The notes below the pieces were generated by a model. That model was not told where the DNA came from. It worked only from the letters and a program-made list of their open reading frames with translations, and searched no databases. Both the position numbers and the translations under genes were made by a program. DNA of 64,000 nucleotides, from positions 38,077 to 102,076 of the forward strand of contig OZ220062.1 in the NCBI GenBank assembly GCA_964291475.2, read 5' to 3'. Shown here piece by piece: positions 8,793 through 17,703 of this stretch; position 1 is the first letter of the stretch, and each line of letters begins with the position of its first letter. This DNA comes from DAOUKH01 sp964291475 (GTDB lineage Bacteria > Chloroflexota > Dehalococcoidia > SHYB01).

Positions 8793-8943
8793 CCTCTTCT
8801 CCCCCGGGAGACCTTTGCGCAACCCGCGACGCCGCAGGGGGTCATCCCTGTAGGGGCAACCCTTGTGGTTGCCCTGGGGATGTAGTGGGTTCCCCTCTTC
8901 TCGCCCCTCCCCTGTAGGGGCGCTTCGCGAAGCGCCCGTTCCC
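8793..8943 (-). repeat. Composite palindromic repeat, copy A
   Basis: A 151-bp mosaic of inverted repeats. Read on the minus strand it contains GGGCGCTTCGCGAAGCGCCC, then GGCAACCACAAGGGTTGCC, then GGTTGCGCAAAGGTCTCC and a GGAGAAGAGG end. The same order recurs at 26833-26950 on the other strand, and the last block alone at 10850-10881. It sits between a + gene and a - gene, both ending there, so it may also act as a transcription end. Confidence 0.8.
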
Positions 8944-8979
8944 ATTCCCCCAGCCGGGCCTCACGGAAGCGCCCACCCC

Positions 8980-9558
8980 CTACAGGCCGGAGAAGCGGGC
9001 GGGGTCGATTATGTCCATGACGCGGCGGGAGTGTTCGACTTCCTTGGCGATCTTTTCGTTCCACTCGTCGGTCCAGGACTGGGGGATGACGTCGCGCCAG
9101 TGGGGGCCGTCGAGGGGCTCGCCTTCGGAGCGCATGCCGCCGTCGACGACGTCGGCGAGGAAGACGGTCATGTCGCCGCCGTCCATGGCGTTGATGACGC
9201 GGCAGTCGAGGAAGCCGAGGCAGTCGTCGAGGACGGGGCTGCCGGTGACGCCCTTGGAGTAGGCGAGGCCGGCCATCTTGTCGCCTTCGTGGCCGCTGGC
9301 GAAGCCGAGGTCGTGGACGAGGTCGAGCTGGTCGCGGCGGGTGAAGCAGAGGGCGAATGCGCCGCTCTCGACGGCGAGGTCGTGGGTGAGGTTGGTCTTG
9401 TAGAGCTGGACGACGACGCGGGGGCGGTCGGCGACGATGGACGCGCCGCCGATGGAGACGGCGGCCTGGGCGTTGTCGCGGCCCTCCGACGAGGCGGTGA
9501 CGATGGCGATGGGGGCCCAGAGGCGCCGCATCATGGGAGCGATCTTGTCGTAGTCCAT
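8980..9558 (-). CDS. Flavin reductase-like, FMN-binding split-barrel protein
   Basis: The 192-residue protein matches the flavin reductase / DIM6-NTAB family: PIAIVTASSEGRDNAQAAVS at the FMN-binding N-terminal strand pair, PRVVVQLYKTNLTHDLAVES, FALCFTRRDQ and LDCRVINAMDGGDMTVFLADVV. Members supply reduced flavin to monooxygenases or are oxidoreductases themselves; with many luciferase-like enzymes in this genome a supply role is plausible but unproven. ATG at 9558 lies close to the divergent dapF promoter. Confidence 0.85.
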   Translation of the reverse strand: MDYDKIAPMMRRLWAPIAIVTASSEGRDNAQAAVSIGGASIVADRPRVVVQLYKTNLTHDLAVESGAFALCFTRRDQLDLVHDLGFASGHEGDKMAGLAYSKGVTGSPVLDDCLGFLDCRVINAMDGGDMTVFLADVVDGGMRSEGEPLDGPHWRDVIPQSWTDEWNEKIAKEVEHSRRVMDIIDPARFSGL

Positions 9559-9628
9559 GGCCTCTTCCGCGGTCTCCGGGCGGCGCGTCGTGCTTCAGGC
9601 GACGGGCCGTCCGGGGGTGTAGGCGCTG

Positions 9629-9634
9629 TATAAT
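9629..9634 (+). promoter_or_regulatory. -10 box of dapF (near-leaderless start)
   Basis: A perfect TATAAT ends 9 bp before the dapF ATG, so transcription would start within a few bases of the codon, giving a leaderless or near-leaderless mRNA. There is no ribosome site in between. I see no convincing -35. lspA has the same arrangement (TATACT at 63461-63466, ATG at 63476). Confidence 0.55.
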
Positions 9635-9643
9635 ACCCCCGCT

Positions 9644-10477
9644 ATGCGATTCACCAAGTATCACGGGGCAGGGAACGATTTTCTCGTCGTCGAAGCCGAC
9701 GGCGGCGCGGCCGATTGGCCGGCGCTGGCGGTGGCGATGTGCGAGCGGCACACCGGCGTGGGCGCCGACGGGCTGCTGGTGGTCGAGGCCTCCGAGAAGG
9801 CGGCGCACCGGATGGTGCTGTTCAACGCCGACGGCTCGGAGGCGGAGACGTCGGGGAACGGCATCCGCTGCTTCGCGAAGCACGTGATCGAGGAGCTTGG
9901 CGCGCCGAGCGACCCCCTCATCATCGAGACGCTGGCGGGCATCCACGAGATCACGCCACGCTTCGAGGACGGGAAGGTCGTCGCCGCCCGCATCGGCATG
10001 GGCGCGCCGCGCTTCGACCCGGAGCAGATTCCGGTGGCGCTGCGCGGCGTCGACCGGGTGATCGACCACCCCCTCGAGGTCGGCGAGGCGAGCCTGACCA
10101 TCACGAGCCTGTCGATGGGCAACCCCCACGCCGTCGCGTTCATCGACGAGCCGGTGGAGGCGTGGCCGCTGGAGCGGGTCGGCCCGCTGGTGGAGCGCGA
10201 CCCGTTCTTCCCCCGCCGGGTGAACTTCGAGATCGTCAACGTCGAGAGCCCGGACCGCGTGAAGGCGCGGGTCTGGGAGCGCGGCGCGAGCGAGACGCTG
10301 GCCTGCGGCAGCGGGGCGTCGGCGATCGCCGTCGCGGCCCGGCTGAAGGGGCTGGCGGGCGAGTCGCTCGTGGTGAGCCTGCCCGGCGGCGATCTGAAGA
10401 TCGACTGGGACGGCGAGGGCGAGGTCTGGCTGGAAGGGCCCGTCGCGCGCGTTTTCGCCGGCGACTGGCCGCTGTAG
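9644..10477 (+). CDS. dapF: Diaminopimelate epimerase, first catalytic Cys replaced by Ser
   Basis: Converts LL- to meso-diaminopimelate for lysine and peptidoglycan-type pathways. At 277 residues it has normal length. Conserved blocks: FTKYHGAGNDFLVVE at the N-terminus, RHTGVGADGLL, FNADGSEAE, MGNPHAVAF and LACGSGASA. The second catalytic cysteine is C221 in ACGSG. The first, normally the Cys of CGNG, is Ser70 in ETSGNGIRC (codon tcg); C76 lies six residues later. It shares the window with dapL, consistent with the aminotransferase DAP route. Confidence 0.9.
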   Translation: MRFTKYHGAGNDFLVVEADGGAADWPALAVAMCERHTGVGADGLLVVEASEKAAHRMVLFNADGSEAETSGNGIRCFAKHVIEELGAPSDPLIIETLAGIHEITPRFEDGKVVAARIGMGAPRFDPEQIPVALRGVDRVIDHPLEVGEASLTITSLSMGNPHAVAFIDEPVEAWPLERVGPLVERDPFFPRRVNFEIVNVESPDRVKARVWERGASETLACGSGASAIAVAARLKGLAGESLVVSLPGGDLKIDWDGEGEVWLEGPVARVFAGDWPL

Positions 10478-10556
10478 GCGGCGGGCGCCCCGCCCCGGCC
10501 CGCCCCTCCGACGCGCGAGCGCCACCCCTACGGCGGCCGGCTGTGACACGCCCCCT

Positions 10557-10606
10557 TTGACGACCCGCGGCGGCCCTGCTAGTCTAACGATAACGAACGT
10601 ACGTTC
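10557..10606 (+). promoter_or_regulatory. Sigma70-type promoter with LexA-like operator, no gene behind it
   Basis: TTGACG (10557-10562), 17-bp spacer, TAGTCT (10580-10585), then GAACGTACGTTC (10595-10606), a perfect palindrome with the GAAC-N4-GTTC core of Gram-positive type LexA boxes, placed over the expected start site. Nothing codes on this strand for the next 1.5 kb. Confidence 0.55.
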
Positions 10607-10892
10607 TTGGCTCTGGCCCGTGGCCGCGGTGAATGGCGGCCGGCCCGCCCTTAGAGGGGGCGGACGCACTGCCTCTAACAGTGTAACGGGCGAAGCCGGA
10701 GGGAACGCCGGTCGTGGCCCGTAAGGGCCATGCGCCGGCGTTCCCGGAAGCGCTGGGCCGATTGCGGGAGAGACAGGGCCATTGCCCCTTGCCGGCAAAG
10801 GGAGACAGGGCCATTGCCTCCCGCGGAGTTGCGGAGACGGAACGGGTCCGGTTGCGCAAAGGTCTCCGTGCGGAGAAGAGGTAAGACTGTTC
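10607..10892. other. Non-coding stretch with small repeats
   Basis: Between dapF and the alcohol dehydrogenase. It has inverted blocks around 10700-10760, a 17-bp direct repeat GAGACAGGGCCATTGCC at 10770-10786 and 10802-10818, and the end block of the composite repeat at 10850-10881. Reading frames are open here but contain only repeat-derived peptide. It could be an SOS-controlled RNA or the remains of a gene. Confidence 0.45.
10850..10881 (+). repeat. Composite repeat, terminal block only (copy C)
   Basis: Contains GGTTGCGCAAAGGTCTCC followed by GGAGAAGAGG, matching the ends of the fuller copies at 8793-8943 and 26833-26950. Confidence 0.7.
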
Positions 10893-12002
10893 CTACGGGA
10901 CGAGGACGGCGCGGGTGATGGCGGGGCGGCGGGCGTCCCATTCGGCTTGCTCGAAGGCCTGGTTGATTTCGTCGAGCTTGAAGCGGTGGGAGACCATCTT
11001 CTTGAACGGGACCTTGTCCTGGCTGCGCGAGAGGAAGTCGAGGATCTTGGGGATGACGTCGGGGGTGTAGGCGACGGAGCCGACGATGTGCTTCCCGGTG
11101 AGGACGAGCGTCGAGGCGTCGAAGGTGACGGTGTGGCCGGGGAAGTAGAGGCCGATCTCGACGAAGGTCCCGCCCTTGCGCAGCATGGCGACGCCCTCGG
11201 GGAGCAGCTCGGGGCGGCCGACGAGCTCGATCACGGCGTCGGCGCCGAGCCCGCCGGTGAGGTCCTTGACCCGCTGGACGCGCGTCTCGGGGGTGTTGAA
11301 CTCCTCGATGTTGATGGTGTGGTCGGCGCCGAACTCCTCGGCGAGCTGCAGTCGGTTCTCGAGGCGGTCGAGGACGATGACGTTGTAGGCGCCCATGTCC
11401 TTGGCCATGGCGATGGCGGTGAGTCCGAGCCCGCCGGCGCCCTGGATGACCACCGACGAGCCGTGGCCGACCCTGCCCTGGATGAGGCCCTGGGTCGCGG
11501 TGCCCATGGCGCAGTTGATGGGGCCGAGGACTTCGTCGTCGATTTCGTCGGGGACGCGGTAGAGGGAGCGCTGGGGGTGGACGTAGTAGTAGTCGGCGTA
11601 GGTGCCGACGAAGTAGGGCCAGTCGCCGACGCCGGGCGGCGCGCCGCGCTGTCCGATGCAGAGGTTGGCCTCGCCGTGGAGGCACATGCGGCAGCTTCCG
11701 CAGTGGGTGCCCATGGTGTGGACGACGCGGTCGCCCTCCTTGAGGGGGACGCCGGCGGAGTCGGTGGTGACGCCCTTGCCGAGCTTGTAGACGACGCCGG
11801 CGCCCTCGTGGCCCATGACGCGGCCCGCGGGCGGGAGGGGCCAGCCGGTGGTGTCGCCGCGCCAGGTATGGAGGTCGGTGCCGCAGATGCCGGCCTGGGT
11901 GATCTTGAGGAGGACGTCGCCGGGCTCGGGGTCGGGGACGTCGTACTCGACGATCTCGAACGGCTTGCGGTACTCCCTGAGCACGACGACTCGGCCCTTC
12001 AT
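10893..12002 (-). CDS. Zinc-dependent alcohol dehydrogenase (MDR superfamily)
   Basis: 369 residues. Catalytic zinc ligands are C40 (ICGTDLH) and H65-E66 (MGHEGAG); the structural zinc lobe has four cysteines, C101, C104, C107 and C115. The Rossmann fold starts VIQGAGGLGL and is followed by VLDRLENRL, where the Asp favours NAD+. The length and the threonine-dehydrogenase-like lobe are usual for the family. Likely oxidises a secondary alcohol or polyol; the substrate is not predictable. Confidence 0.88.
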   Translation of the reverse strand: MKGRVVVLREYRKPFEIVEYDVPDPEPGDVLLKITQAGICGTDLHTWRGDTTGWPLPPAGRVMGHEGAGVVYKLGKGVTTDSAGVPLKEGDRVVHTMGTHCGSCRMCLHGEANLCIGQRGAPPGVGDWPYFVGTYADYYYVHPQRSLYRVPDEIDDEVLGPINCAMGTATQGLIQGRVGHGSSVVIQGAGGLGLTAIAMAKDMGAYNVIVLDRLENRLQLAEEFGADHTINIEEFNTPETRVQRVKDLTGGLGADAVIELVGRPELLPEGVAMLRKGGTFVEIGLYFPGHTVTFDASTLVLTGKHIVGSVAYTPDVIPKILDFLSRSQDKVPFKKMVSHRFKLDEINQAFEQAEWDARRPAITRAVLVP

Positions 12003-12142
12003 GCCAACCTCCCGGCGCTGCGCCGCCCGGCATTCTATCCGAAGCGGGCGGACGTAGGGTAGAGAGGCGGGCCGGGGGCGAAGCTAGTCCCTACAACCGT
12101 AGTTTGGTAGACTCCGCACCATCCACCGGTGAGGAGAGGGCG

Positions 12143-13243
12143 TTGGTACAGTCACTTGAAGGAATGGACCTGATTGACCGTGTACGCGAAGTTTCAGGCC
12201 GGGCGCAAAAGCGGCTCGATAAGATCGAGACCGAAGAGGCGACCAAGAACGCCTTGGTCATGCCGTTCATCAACCACGTCCTCGGCTACAACGTCTTCGA
12301 CCCGGCCGAGGTCGTACCCGAGTTCACGGCCGATGTCGGCACCAAGAAGGGCGAAAAGGTCGACTACGCGATCTTGCATGACGACGCGCCTGTCATTCTC
12401 TTCGAGTGCAAAAGGTATGGCGCGGAGTTGGACAAGGACCATGCCTCGCAGTTGTACCGGTACTTCAGCGTGACCCAGGCGCGGTTCGGCGTCCTCACCG
12501 ACGGTATGATCTATCGGTTCTTCTCGGACCTTGAAGAGCCGAACAAGATGGATGGCCGGCCGTTCTTTGAGTTCAACTTGCTGGACTTCCACGACGCCGA
12601 GGTGGAAGAGCTCCGGAGGTTTACGAAGACTTCCTTCGACCTTGATCAGATCCTAAGCACCGCAAAAGACCTAAAGTACACTCGTGAGATAAAGCGACTG
12701 CTGGCACGAGAGTGGGCAGAGCCATCTGAGGAATTTGCTCGCTACTTCGCGGGTCAGACCTATGACGGTCGTCAAACCAGAGCGGTGGTCGACCAGTTTG
12801 TCCGCGTTACGAAGAAGGCATTCCATCAATTCCTGGCTGACCGGGTCAATGATCGCCTAAAGTCTGCCTTGCAAGGTGATGCGGAGGAGGAAGACGTGCC
12901 CGAGCAGACGGTGCCCGAGCCCGTCGCAGAGGACACGGGCGCCCCAGGCATCGTAACCACCGAGGATGAACTGCAGGGCTACTTCGTAGTCAAGGCCATC
13001 GTCAGCCAAGACACGTCCGCCGCCCGGGTCGCTATCCGTGACACGAAGTCATACTGCGGCGTACTACTCGACGACAACAACCGAAAGCCAATCTGTAGAC
13101 TGTTCTTCGATAGCGACCAGAAATACCTGGGACTCGTGAATCCGGACAAATCCATAAGGCGCGTACCTATCGAGTCCATCGACAGCATCTACGAGCACGC
13201 GGACGAACTGCGGGAAACTGCTCGCCGGTACGATTCGCCGTAG
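12143..13243 (+). CDS. Type I restriction R-subunit N-terminal domain (HSDR_N) protein
   Basis: 366 residues from the TTG at 12143, preceded by GAGGAGAGG; a longer TTG start at 12104 has no ribosome site. The N-terminal half is a PD-(D/E)xK nuclease-like fold: D74 in GEKVDYAIL and E88-x-K90 in VILFECKRYG, as in HSDR_N. There is no helicase domain and no hsdM or hsdS nearby, so it is a stand-alone protein, as are many annotated 'type I restriction endonuclease' of this length. The C-terminal domain is unassigned. Codons are less GC-rich than in neighbours, suggesting acquisition; possible role in defence is inference. Confidence 0.75.
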   Translation: MVQSLEGMDLIDRVREVSGRAQKRLDKIETEEATKNALVMPFINHVLGYNVFDPAEVVPEFTADVGTKKGEKVDYAILHDDAPVILFECKRYGAELDKDHASQLYRYFSVTQARFGVLTDGMIYRFFSDLEEPNKMDGRPFFEFNLLDFHDAEVEELRRFTKTSFDLDQILSTAKDLKYTREIKRLLAREWAEPSEEFARYFAGQTYDGRQTRAVVDQFVRVTKKAFHQFLADRVNDRLKSALQGDAEEEDVPEQTVPEPVAEDTGAPGIVTTEDELQGYFVVKAIVSQDTSAARVAIRDTKSYCGVLLDDNNRKPICRLFFDSDQKYLGLVNPDKSIRRVPIESIDSIYEHADELRETARRYDSP

Positions 13244-13272
13244 AGGTTTGCCGCGGTAGCGTGGGCCGAGGG

Positions 13273-13584
13273 CTAAGCGGGTTTGGCGCGGGCCTTGGCG
13301 AGGTCGTAGGTTGTCTGGAGGTTCATCCAGGTGCGGGCCGAGATGCCGAGGGCGCTTTCGAGATGCAGGGCGGTCTCGGCGGTGATGGCCTTCTCCCCGT
13401 TGACGATCTCGTTGATCGTCTTGAACGGGCGTCCTGCGGCCTTCGCGAGCGCCGACTGCGTCATGCCCCGCTCGGCGAGCTCTTCTGCCAGCAAGGTTCC
13501 GGGGTGCGCCGCGACTTCCAGCGTCGGAGCCGCGGGGCCGTAGACCCTGCGCCCGCCTAGCGCCGTTTCGTTCGCTTCAGACAT
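13273..13584 (-). CDS. higA: HigA-type antitoxin (XRE helix-turn-helix), solitary
   Basis: The 103-residue protein has the HigA layout: HPGTLLAEELAERGMTQSAL leads into an XRE helix-turn-helix (about residues 41-62, recognition helix near RPFKTINEIVNG) followed by AETALHLESALGISARTWM. HigB toxins are normally encoded directly upstream. Here the upstream neighbour on the same strand is absent within 22 bp and is a VOC protein, so no toxin partner is seen. It converges with the nuclease-like gene (29-bp gap). Confidence 0.85.
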   Translation of the reverse strand: MSEANETALGGRRVYGPAAPTLEVAAHPGTLLAEELAERGMTQSALAKAAGRPFKTINEIVNGEKAITAETALHLESALGISARTWMNLQTTYDLAKARAKPA

Positions 13585-13606
13585 CTGTGCGCACCCTACG
13601 ACCTTC

Positions 13607-14506
13607 TTACGTTAACACCGGGTGGCCGGGGATGACGCGGTCGGTGAAGCCGAAGACGCCGCCGAAGGCTTCGTCGTGGTCGAGCTCGAAGGTGTGGGGG
13701 CCGCGGTCGTGGATGGTGAGGCCGAAGCGCTCGGCGTGGTGCCTGGCGGCGGCGAGGTCGCGGACCTTGAAGGTGAAGGCGTAGATGATGGGGCCGTGCT
13801 CGGCCATGTGCTTGGCGATGTCGGACTCGGGGTCGACGGGGTTGGCGAGCTCGATGATGGAGTCGGCGATGGCGTAGTAGCGGCTCTGGGTGCCCTTGGC
13901 CTCGTAGCGCTCCTCGTGGACGAGGGTGCAGCCGAGGAGGTCTTCGTAGAACCGCGATGCGCCGTCGAGGTCGGCGACGGCGACGGTCGAGTGGCTCAGG
14001 CCCTCGACGCCGAGAGGATGGCGGTCGCTCCAGTAGGAGGCGTCCCACCACGGACGGCGGCGGGGGTCGTGGAAGTCAGGGTCTTCGCCGATGAACTCGA
14101 AGAGCGTGCCGTAGGCGTCCTTGGGATGGGGGACGAAGAAGCGGAAGTCCTCGTCGGGGAGCTCGGTGACCTGCCGGCCGCCGGGGAGGGCGACGCGGAC
14201 GCCGTTGTCGAGCAGGTGCTGGGCGAGTCCGCGGAGGTCTTCGACCCAGAAGGCGATGTTGATGAAGTGCGGGCCGTGGCGCCTGAGGAAGCGGGCCGAG
14301 GGGGCGTCGCCGTTGGGGTCGACGGGGGCCAGCGTTTCGAGGGAGAAGGTGCCGCCCATGAGGTTTGCGCCGTTGCGGCTGCCCTCGAACTCGAGGAACT
14401 GCGCCTCGTAGACCCAGCTTCCCAGGAAGTCGTGGTAGAACCTGCCCGCTTCGAGCACGTCGGGCACGATGTTGGAGCCGTGGAAGAGCTTGACGATCTT
14501 GAACAT
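13607..14506 (-). CDS. VOC (glyoxalase/dioxygenase) family protein, two domains
   Basis: 299 residues from ATG at 14504-14506 (MFKIVKLFHGSN), preceded by GGAGG. Two vicinal-oxygen-chelate modules are visible: the first begins LFHGSNIVPDVLEAGRFYHD, the second GLSHSTVAVADLDGASRFYED. His (H168-like in SHSTVAVAD) and Glu residues at the module edges could bind metal, as in extradiol dioxygenases. It lies downstream of the tandem CoA-transferase on the same strand and may belong to the same catabolic unit. Confidence 0.82.
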   Translation of the reverse strand: MFKIVKLFHGSNIVPDVLEAGRFYHDFLGSWVYEAQFLEFEGSRNGANLMGGTFSLETLAPVDPNGDAPSARFLRRHGPHFINIAFWVEDLRGLAQHLLDNGVRVALPGGRQVTELPDEDFRFFVPHPKDAYGTLFEFIGEDPDFHDPRRRPWWDASYWSDRHPLGVEGLSHSTVAVADLDGASRFYEDLLGCTLVHEERYEAKGTQSRYYAIADSIIELANPVDPESDIAKHMAEHGPIIYAFTFKVRDLAAARHHAERFGLTIHDRGPHTFELDHDEAFGGVFGFTDRVIPGHPVLT

Positions 14507-14556
14507 GGACGCCTCCTGCCGGCGGAAGCCGCCGGGCGCTCGGCGCATTCTACCCG

Positions 14557-16970
14557 CTAGTCGGCGTAGAGGACGACGGGGGCGGGGATGGTGGGCGGCG
14601 GCGAGTCGGCGACGAGGCCCTTCTCGTAGAGGTCCGCTATCCGTTCCTCCGATAGACCGAGCAGGCCGCGCAGGACCTCGGCGTTGTGCTCGCCGTAGAG
14701 GGGCGAGGGCATCCGGATCCGCGCCGGCGAGGCGGGGAGCTTCCATGGCGCGCCCGGCATCGGCCAGAGTCCCATTTCGGCGTGGGGGACGCGCTCGTAG
14801 AAGCCGCGGGCGTGGAAGTGGAGGTTGCTCACCAGCTCCCAGTTCTCGAGCACGGGAGCGGCGGCGATGCCGTGCGCTTGCAGCAGGTCGGCGGCCTCGT
14901 GGTGGTCGAAGCCGGAGGTCCAGGCGGCGATGGCCTCGTCGATGTCGTCGTGGCGGGCGCGGCGCTCCTCGACGGAAGCCAGGGCGGGGTCGGCGAGGGC
15001 GGGGTCGGCGATGAGCGCCACAGGCGGGCCCACTCTTCGTCCGAGCGCACACAGAGCACGAGCCAGGAGTCGTCGCCCATCGTGGGGTAGCAGCCCTGGG
15101 GGGCGAAGCGGCGGTGCCGGTTGCCTCGGCGCTCAGGGAGGACGCCGGTCGCCTGGTACTCGATGAGCGGCTCGGCGAAGAAGATGATGCCGTTCTCCTC
15201 CAGCGAGAGGTCGATGTACTGGCCCTCGCCGGTGCGGTCGCGGTGTTCGAGGGCGGCGAGGACGGCGGCGGCGGTGTGCGCGGCGGTGATGGGGTCGGCG
15301 TAGAACATGCCGGTGTGGTAGGGGCGGGCCTCGTCGCGGTAGCCCATGACGGCGGAGAGGCCGCAGGATGCCTCGATGTTGGCCCCGTAGGCCACGTAGT
15401 CGCGCGCCGGGCCGGTGTGCCCGAAGGCGGAGATGGCGGCCATGATGAGCCGGGGGTTGACCTCGCGCAGGGTCTCGTAGTCGAGCTTCAGGTTGGTCAT
15501 GACGCGGGGGCTGTTGTTCTCGATGAAGACGTCGGCCTCGCGGATGAGGTCGAGGAAGACGGCGCGGCCCTCCGGGTCGGCGACGTCGAGGGTGAGCGAG
15601 CGCTTGTTGCGGTGGAGCTTGTTGAAGTAGGGCGAGCGGTTGTAGTGGTGCTTCAGCGGCTGCTTGCCGGGGTAGATGACAGTGCGGCCCAGGGGCCGGT
15701 TGGGGTTTTCGACCTTGATGACGTCGGCGCCGAGGTCGCCGAGGAGGCGTCCGGCGTAAGGTCCCGCCCAGTTGCCGGTGATCTCGACGACGCGCAGGCC
15801 GGTGAGGGGGAGCTTGGCGTCGGCGTAGCCGTCGGGCGCGGCGGGGCGGGGACGGGGAGCGCGCTCCGGCCAGCCGGCGGCTTCGCTCTCCGTAGGCGGG
15901 GCGGGCCGGCGGACCGACGCCGGAGTCCGGCTGAGCTTGTAGGGGAAGCCGGGGAGGGTCATCGGCTTGCCGTCGTCGCCGCCGCCCTCGATCCACCAGT
16001 CGCGGGCCTGAATGACGGGGGAGCGCAGCAGGTCGGCGGCGTCGTAGACCGGGGTCGCGGGAATGCGCAGCTCTTGGGCCTGGGCGAAGACCTCCTCCTT
16101 GGTGTGGGCGAGGAGCCAGCCGGCGACCAGTTGGGCCAGGAAGTCCTCGTGCTCCTTCCAGCCCTCGCGGGTGGCGAAGCGGGGGTCGCCAACGAGGTCG
16201 GGGCGGTCGACGAGGGTGAAGAGCGCGGGGTCGAAGCGCGGCGTCATGAAGCGGACCCAGCCGTCGGCGCAGCGCAGGGGTTCGGCCTTCCGGCGGCGCT
16301 CGACGATGCCCTGGTGCGTCCAGTTGCCCAGCGTCCAGATGTGCGCCGAAAGCAGCGCCTCAACGGCGGAGACGTCGACGTGCTGGCCGCGCCCCGTGAT
16401 CGCCGCCCAACGCAGCGCCGCAAGCGATGCGACGGCGCCCTGCGCTCCGGCGTGGAACATCGACTGGTTGTAGGGCACCATCAGCGGCTCCCTGGCGGCG
16501 TCGCCGCCGAAGAAGAGGTAGCCGCCGAGGGCCCAGTCAACGATCTCCTCGCTCTCCCACTGGGCGTAGGGGCCGTATTGCCCGAAGTGGGTGATTGAGG
16601 TCAGGGTCAGCGCGGGATTTGCCTGGGCAAGGTCGTCGAAGGCGAGGCCCAAGGCGGCGAGCTCGCCGGGCTTGCCGCTTTCGACGACGAGGTCGGCCCC
16701 GGCGGCAAGCTCGCGGAAACGGGCGCGGCCCGCCTCGGTTGCCAGGTTGACGGACACCCGTTCTTTGTTGCCGCCGAGGTAGGCGAAGAGCGCGCCGGCG
16801 CGGTCGGCGGCGCCGGCGGTCGGGGGCAGAAGCCGCAGGGGATGGCCCGTCGGCGGCTCGCCGATGAGGACGTCGGCGCCAAGGTCGGCGAGCAGGCGCG
16901 TGCAGTACGACCCGGCGACGTTGCTGCTTATGTCGAGGACGCGGAGGCCCTCCAGGGCGAGCGGCGGCAT
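14557..16970 (-). CDS. Tandem CaiB/BaiF CoA-transferase fusion with one frameshift
   Basis: About 800 residues, two family III CoA-transferase domains in one chain. Domain 1 starts LEGLRVLDISSNVAGSYCTR, domain 2 LTGLRVVEITGNWAGPYAGR about 390 residues later. The open frame from 16970 breaks near 15018-15023: after EEWARLW it turns into Pro/Ser-rich nonsense, while the adjacent frame continues as ALIADPALADPALASVEERR to the stop at 14557. Adding one base restores L-C-A-L-I-A-D as in homologs. It is either a recent mutation or an assembly error. The other fusion, at 22674-25055, is intact and of the same length. Confidence 0.8.
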
Positions 16971-17033
16971 GGCGGGCGCAAGGATACCGGAAGGGCGGCT
17001 AATCGGGCGAGGGCGGGCGCGGCGGCGTTGCGG
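16969..17033. repeat. 65-bp direct repeat, left copy
   Basis: Starts ATGGCGGGCGCAAGGATACC and differs from the copy at 17704-17768 only at two adjacent bases. The two copies are 735 bp apart and enclose the NmrA-like gene. The right copy encodes the C-terminal tail of the transporter at 17734; the left copy still reads TPPRPPSPD-stop in the same frame, as if it were the displaced 3' end of that gene. Confidence 0.85.
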
Positions 17034-17053
17034 CCAAGGTGGCTGGACCAGGT

Positions 17054-17668
17054 CTAGGATGTCACCGAGATGGCCTGCTTCCGGTAGGTCTCGTCCCGCA
17101 CCTGTGCAACGAGAAAGTGGGCTAGGTCCTCGCGGCCAATCCGTCCCACCCTTCCGACGTTGTCAGCGGTATAGCGGCCGGAGGCTGGTACGTCGGTCAG
17201 GATGGCGGCGCGAACAATGGTCCAATCGAGAGAGCTCTCCCGGACCAGTCCTTCCTGGGCGGTGTGGTCGGCGTAGATATTGCGCAGTAGCGTCCGGAAC
17301 ATGAGACGGGGTAGCCAGGGGACTTGCCGCCAACTCTCGCCCACCCCCGCCGCGGACAAGACAACGAGGCGGCCGACACTGTGATCGCACATCCCAGCCA
17401 CCACGTTCGCGGTGCCAGCGGAAAGGGTCGTCCTATCCCGCAGGCCGTTGCTTCCCAAGGCAATGATGGCCGCATCGTGACCGGCAAGCGCCGCGGCCAC
17501 CGACTCGCTATCCATCACGTCTCCCTGGGCAACCTCCAGGGCGGCATCCTGCCGGTCAATTTTGTGCGCCGAGCGGGTGAAGGCCGTGACCCGGTAGCCC
17601 TGCGCCAGGGCCTGCCGGCATACCTGCTGTCCCGTTTTTCCCGTGGCCCCAAACACAATGACTCGCAT
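17054..17668 (-). CDS. NAD(P)-binding atypical SDR (NmrA-like)
   Basis: The 204-residue protein starts MRVIVFGATGKTGQQVCRQA, a Rossmann fold with the GATGxTG motif of NmrA-type atypical SDRs, followed by FTRSAHKID. Middle segments LVVLSAAGVGES and LDWTIVRAAILTD match the group (YwnB/BVR-B-like). Such proteins are NADPH reductases or redox sensors. It sits between 65-bp direct repeats, and its codons are slightly less GC-biased than its neighbours, so it looks inserted. Confidence 0.82.
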   Translation of the reverse strand: MRVIVFGATGKTGQQVCRQALAQGYRVTAFTRSAHKIDRQDAALEVAQGDVMDSESVAAALAGHDAAIIALGSNGLRDRTTLSAGTANVVAGMCDHSVGRLVVLSAAGVGESWRQVPWLPRLMFRTLLRNIYADHTAQEGLVRESSLDWTIVRAAILTDVPASGRYTADNVGRVGRIGREDLAHFLVAQVRDETYRKQAISVTS

Positions 17669-17703
17669 AGCTGCTCCATCCTTGAGCGGACTGACCTCGG
17701 ACG

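Noticed and set aside
8700..8945. Small frames over the composite repeat (products with GLRKGL)
   Set aside because: The same peptide appears wherever the repeat occurs, so these are translated repeats, not genes.
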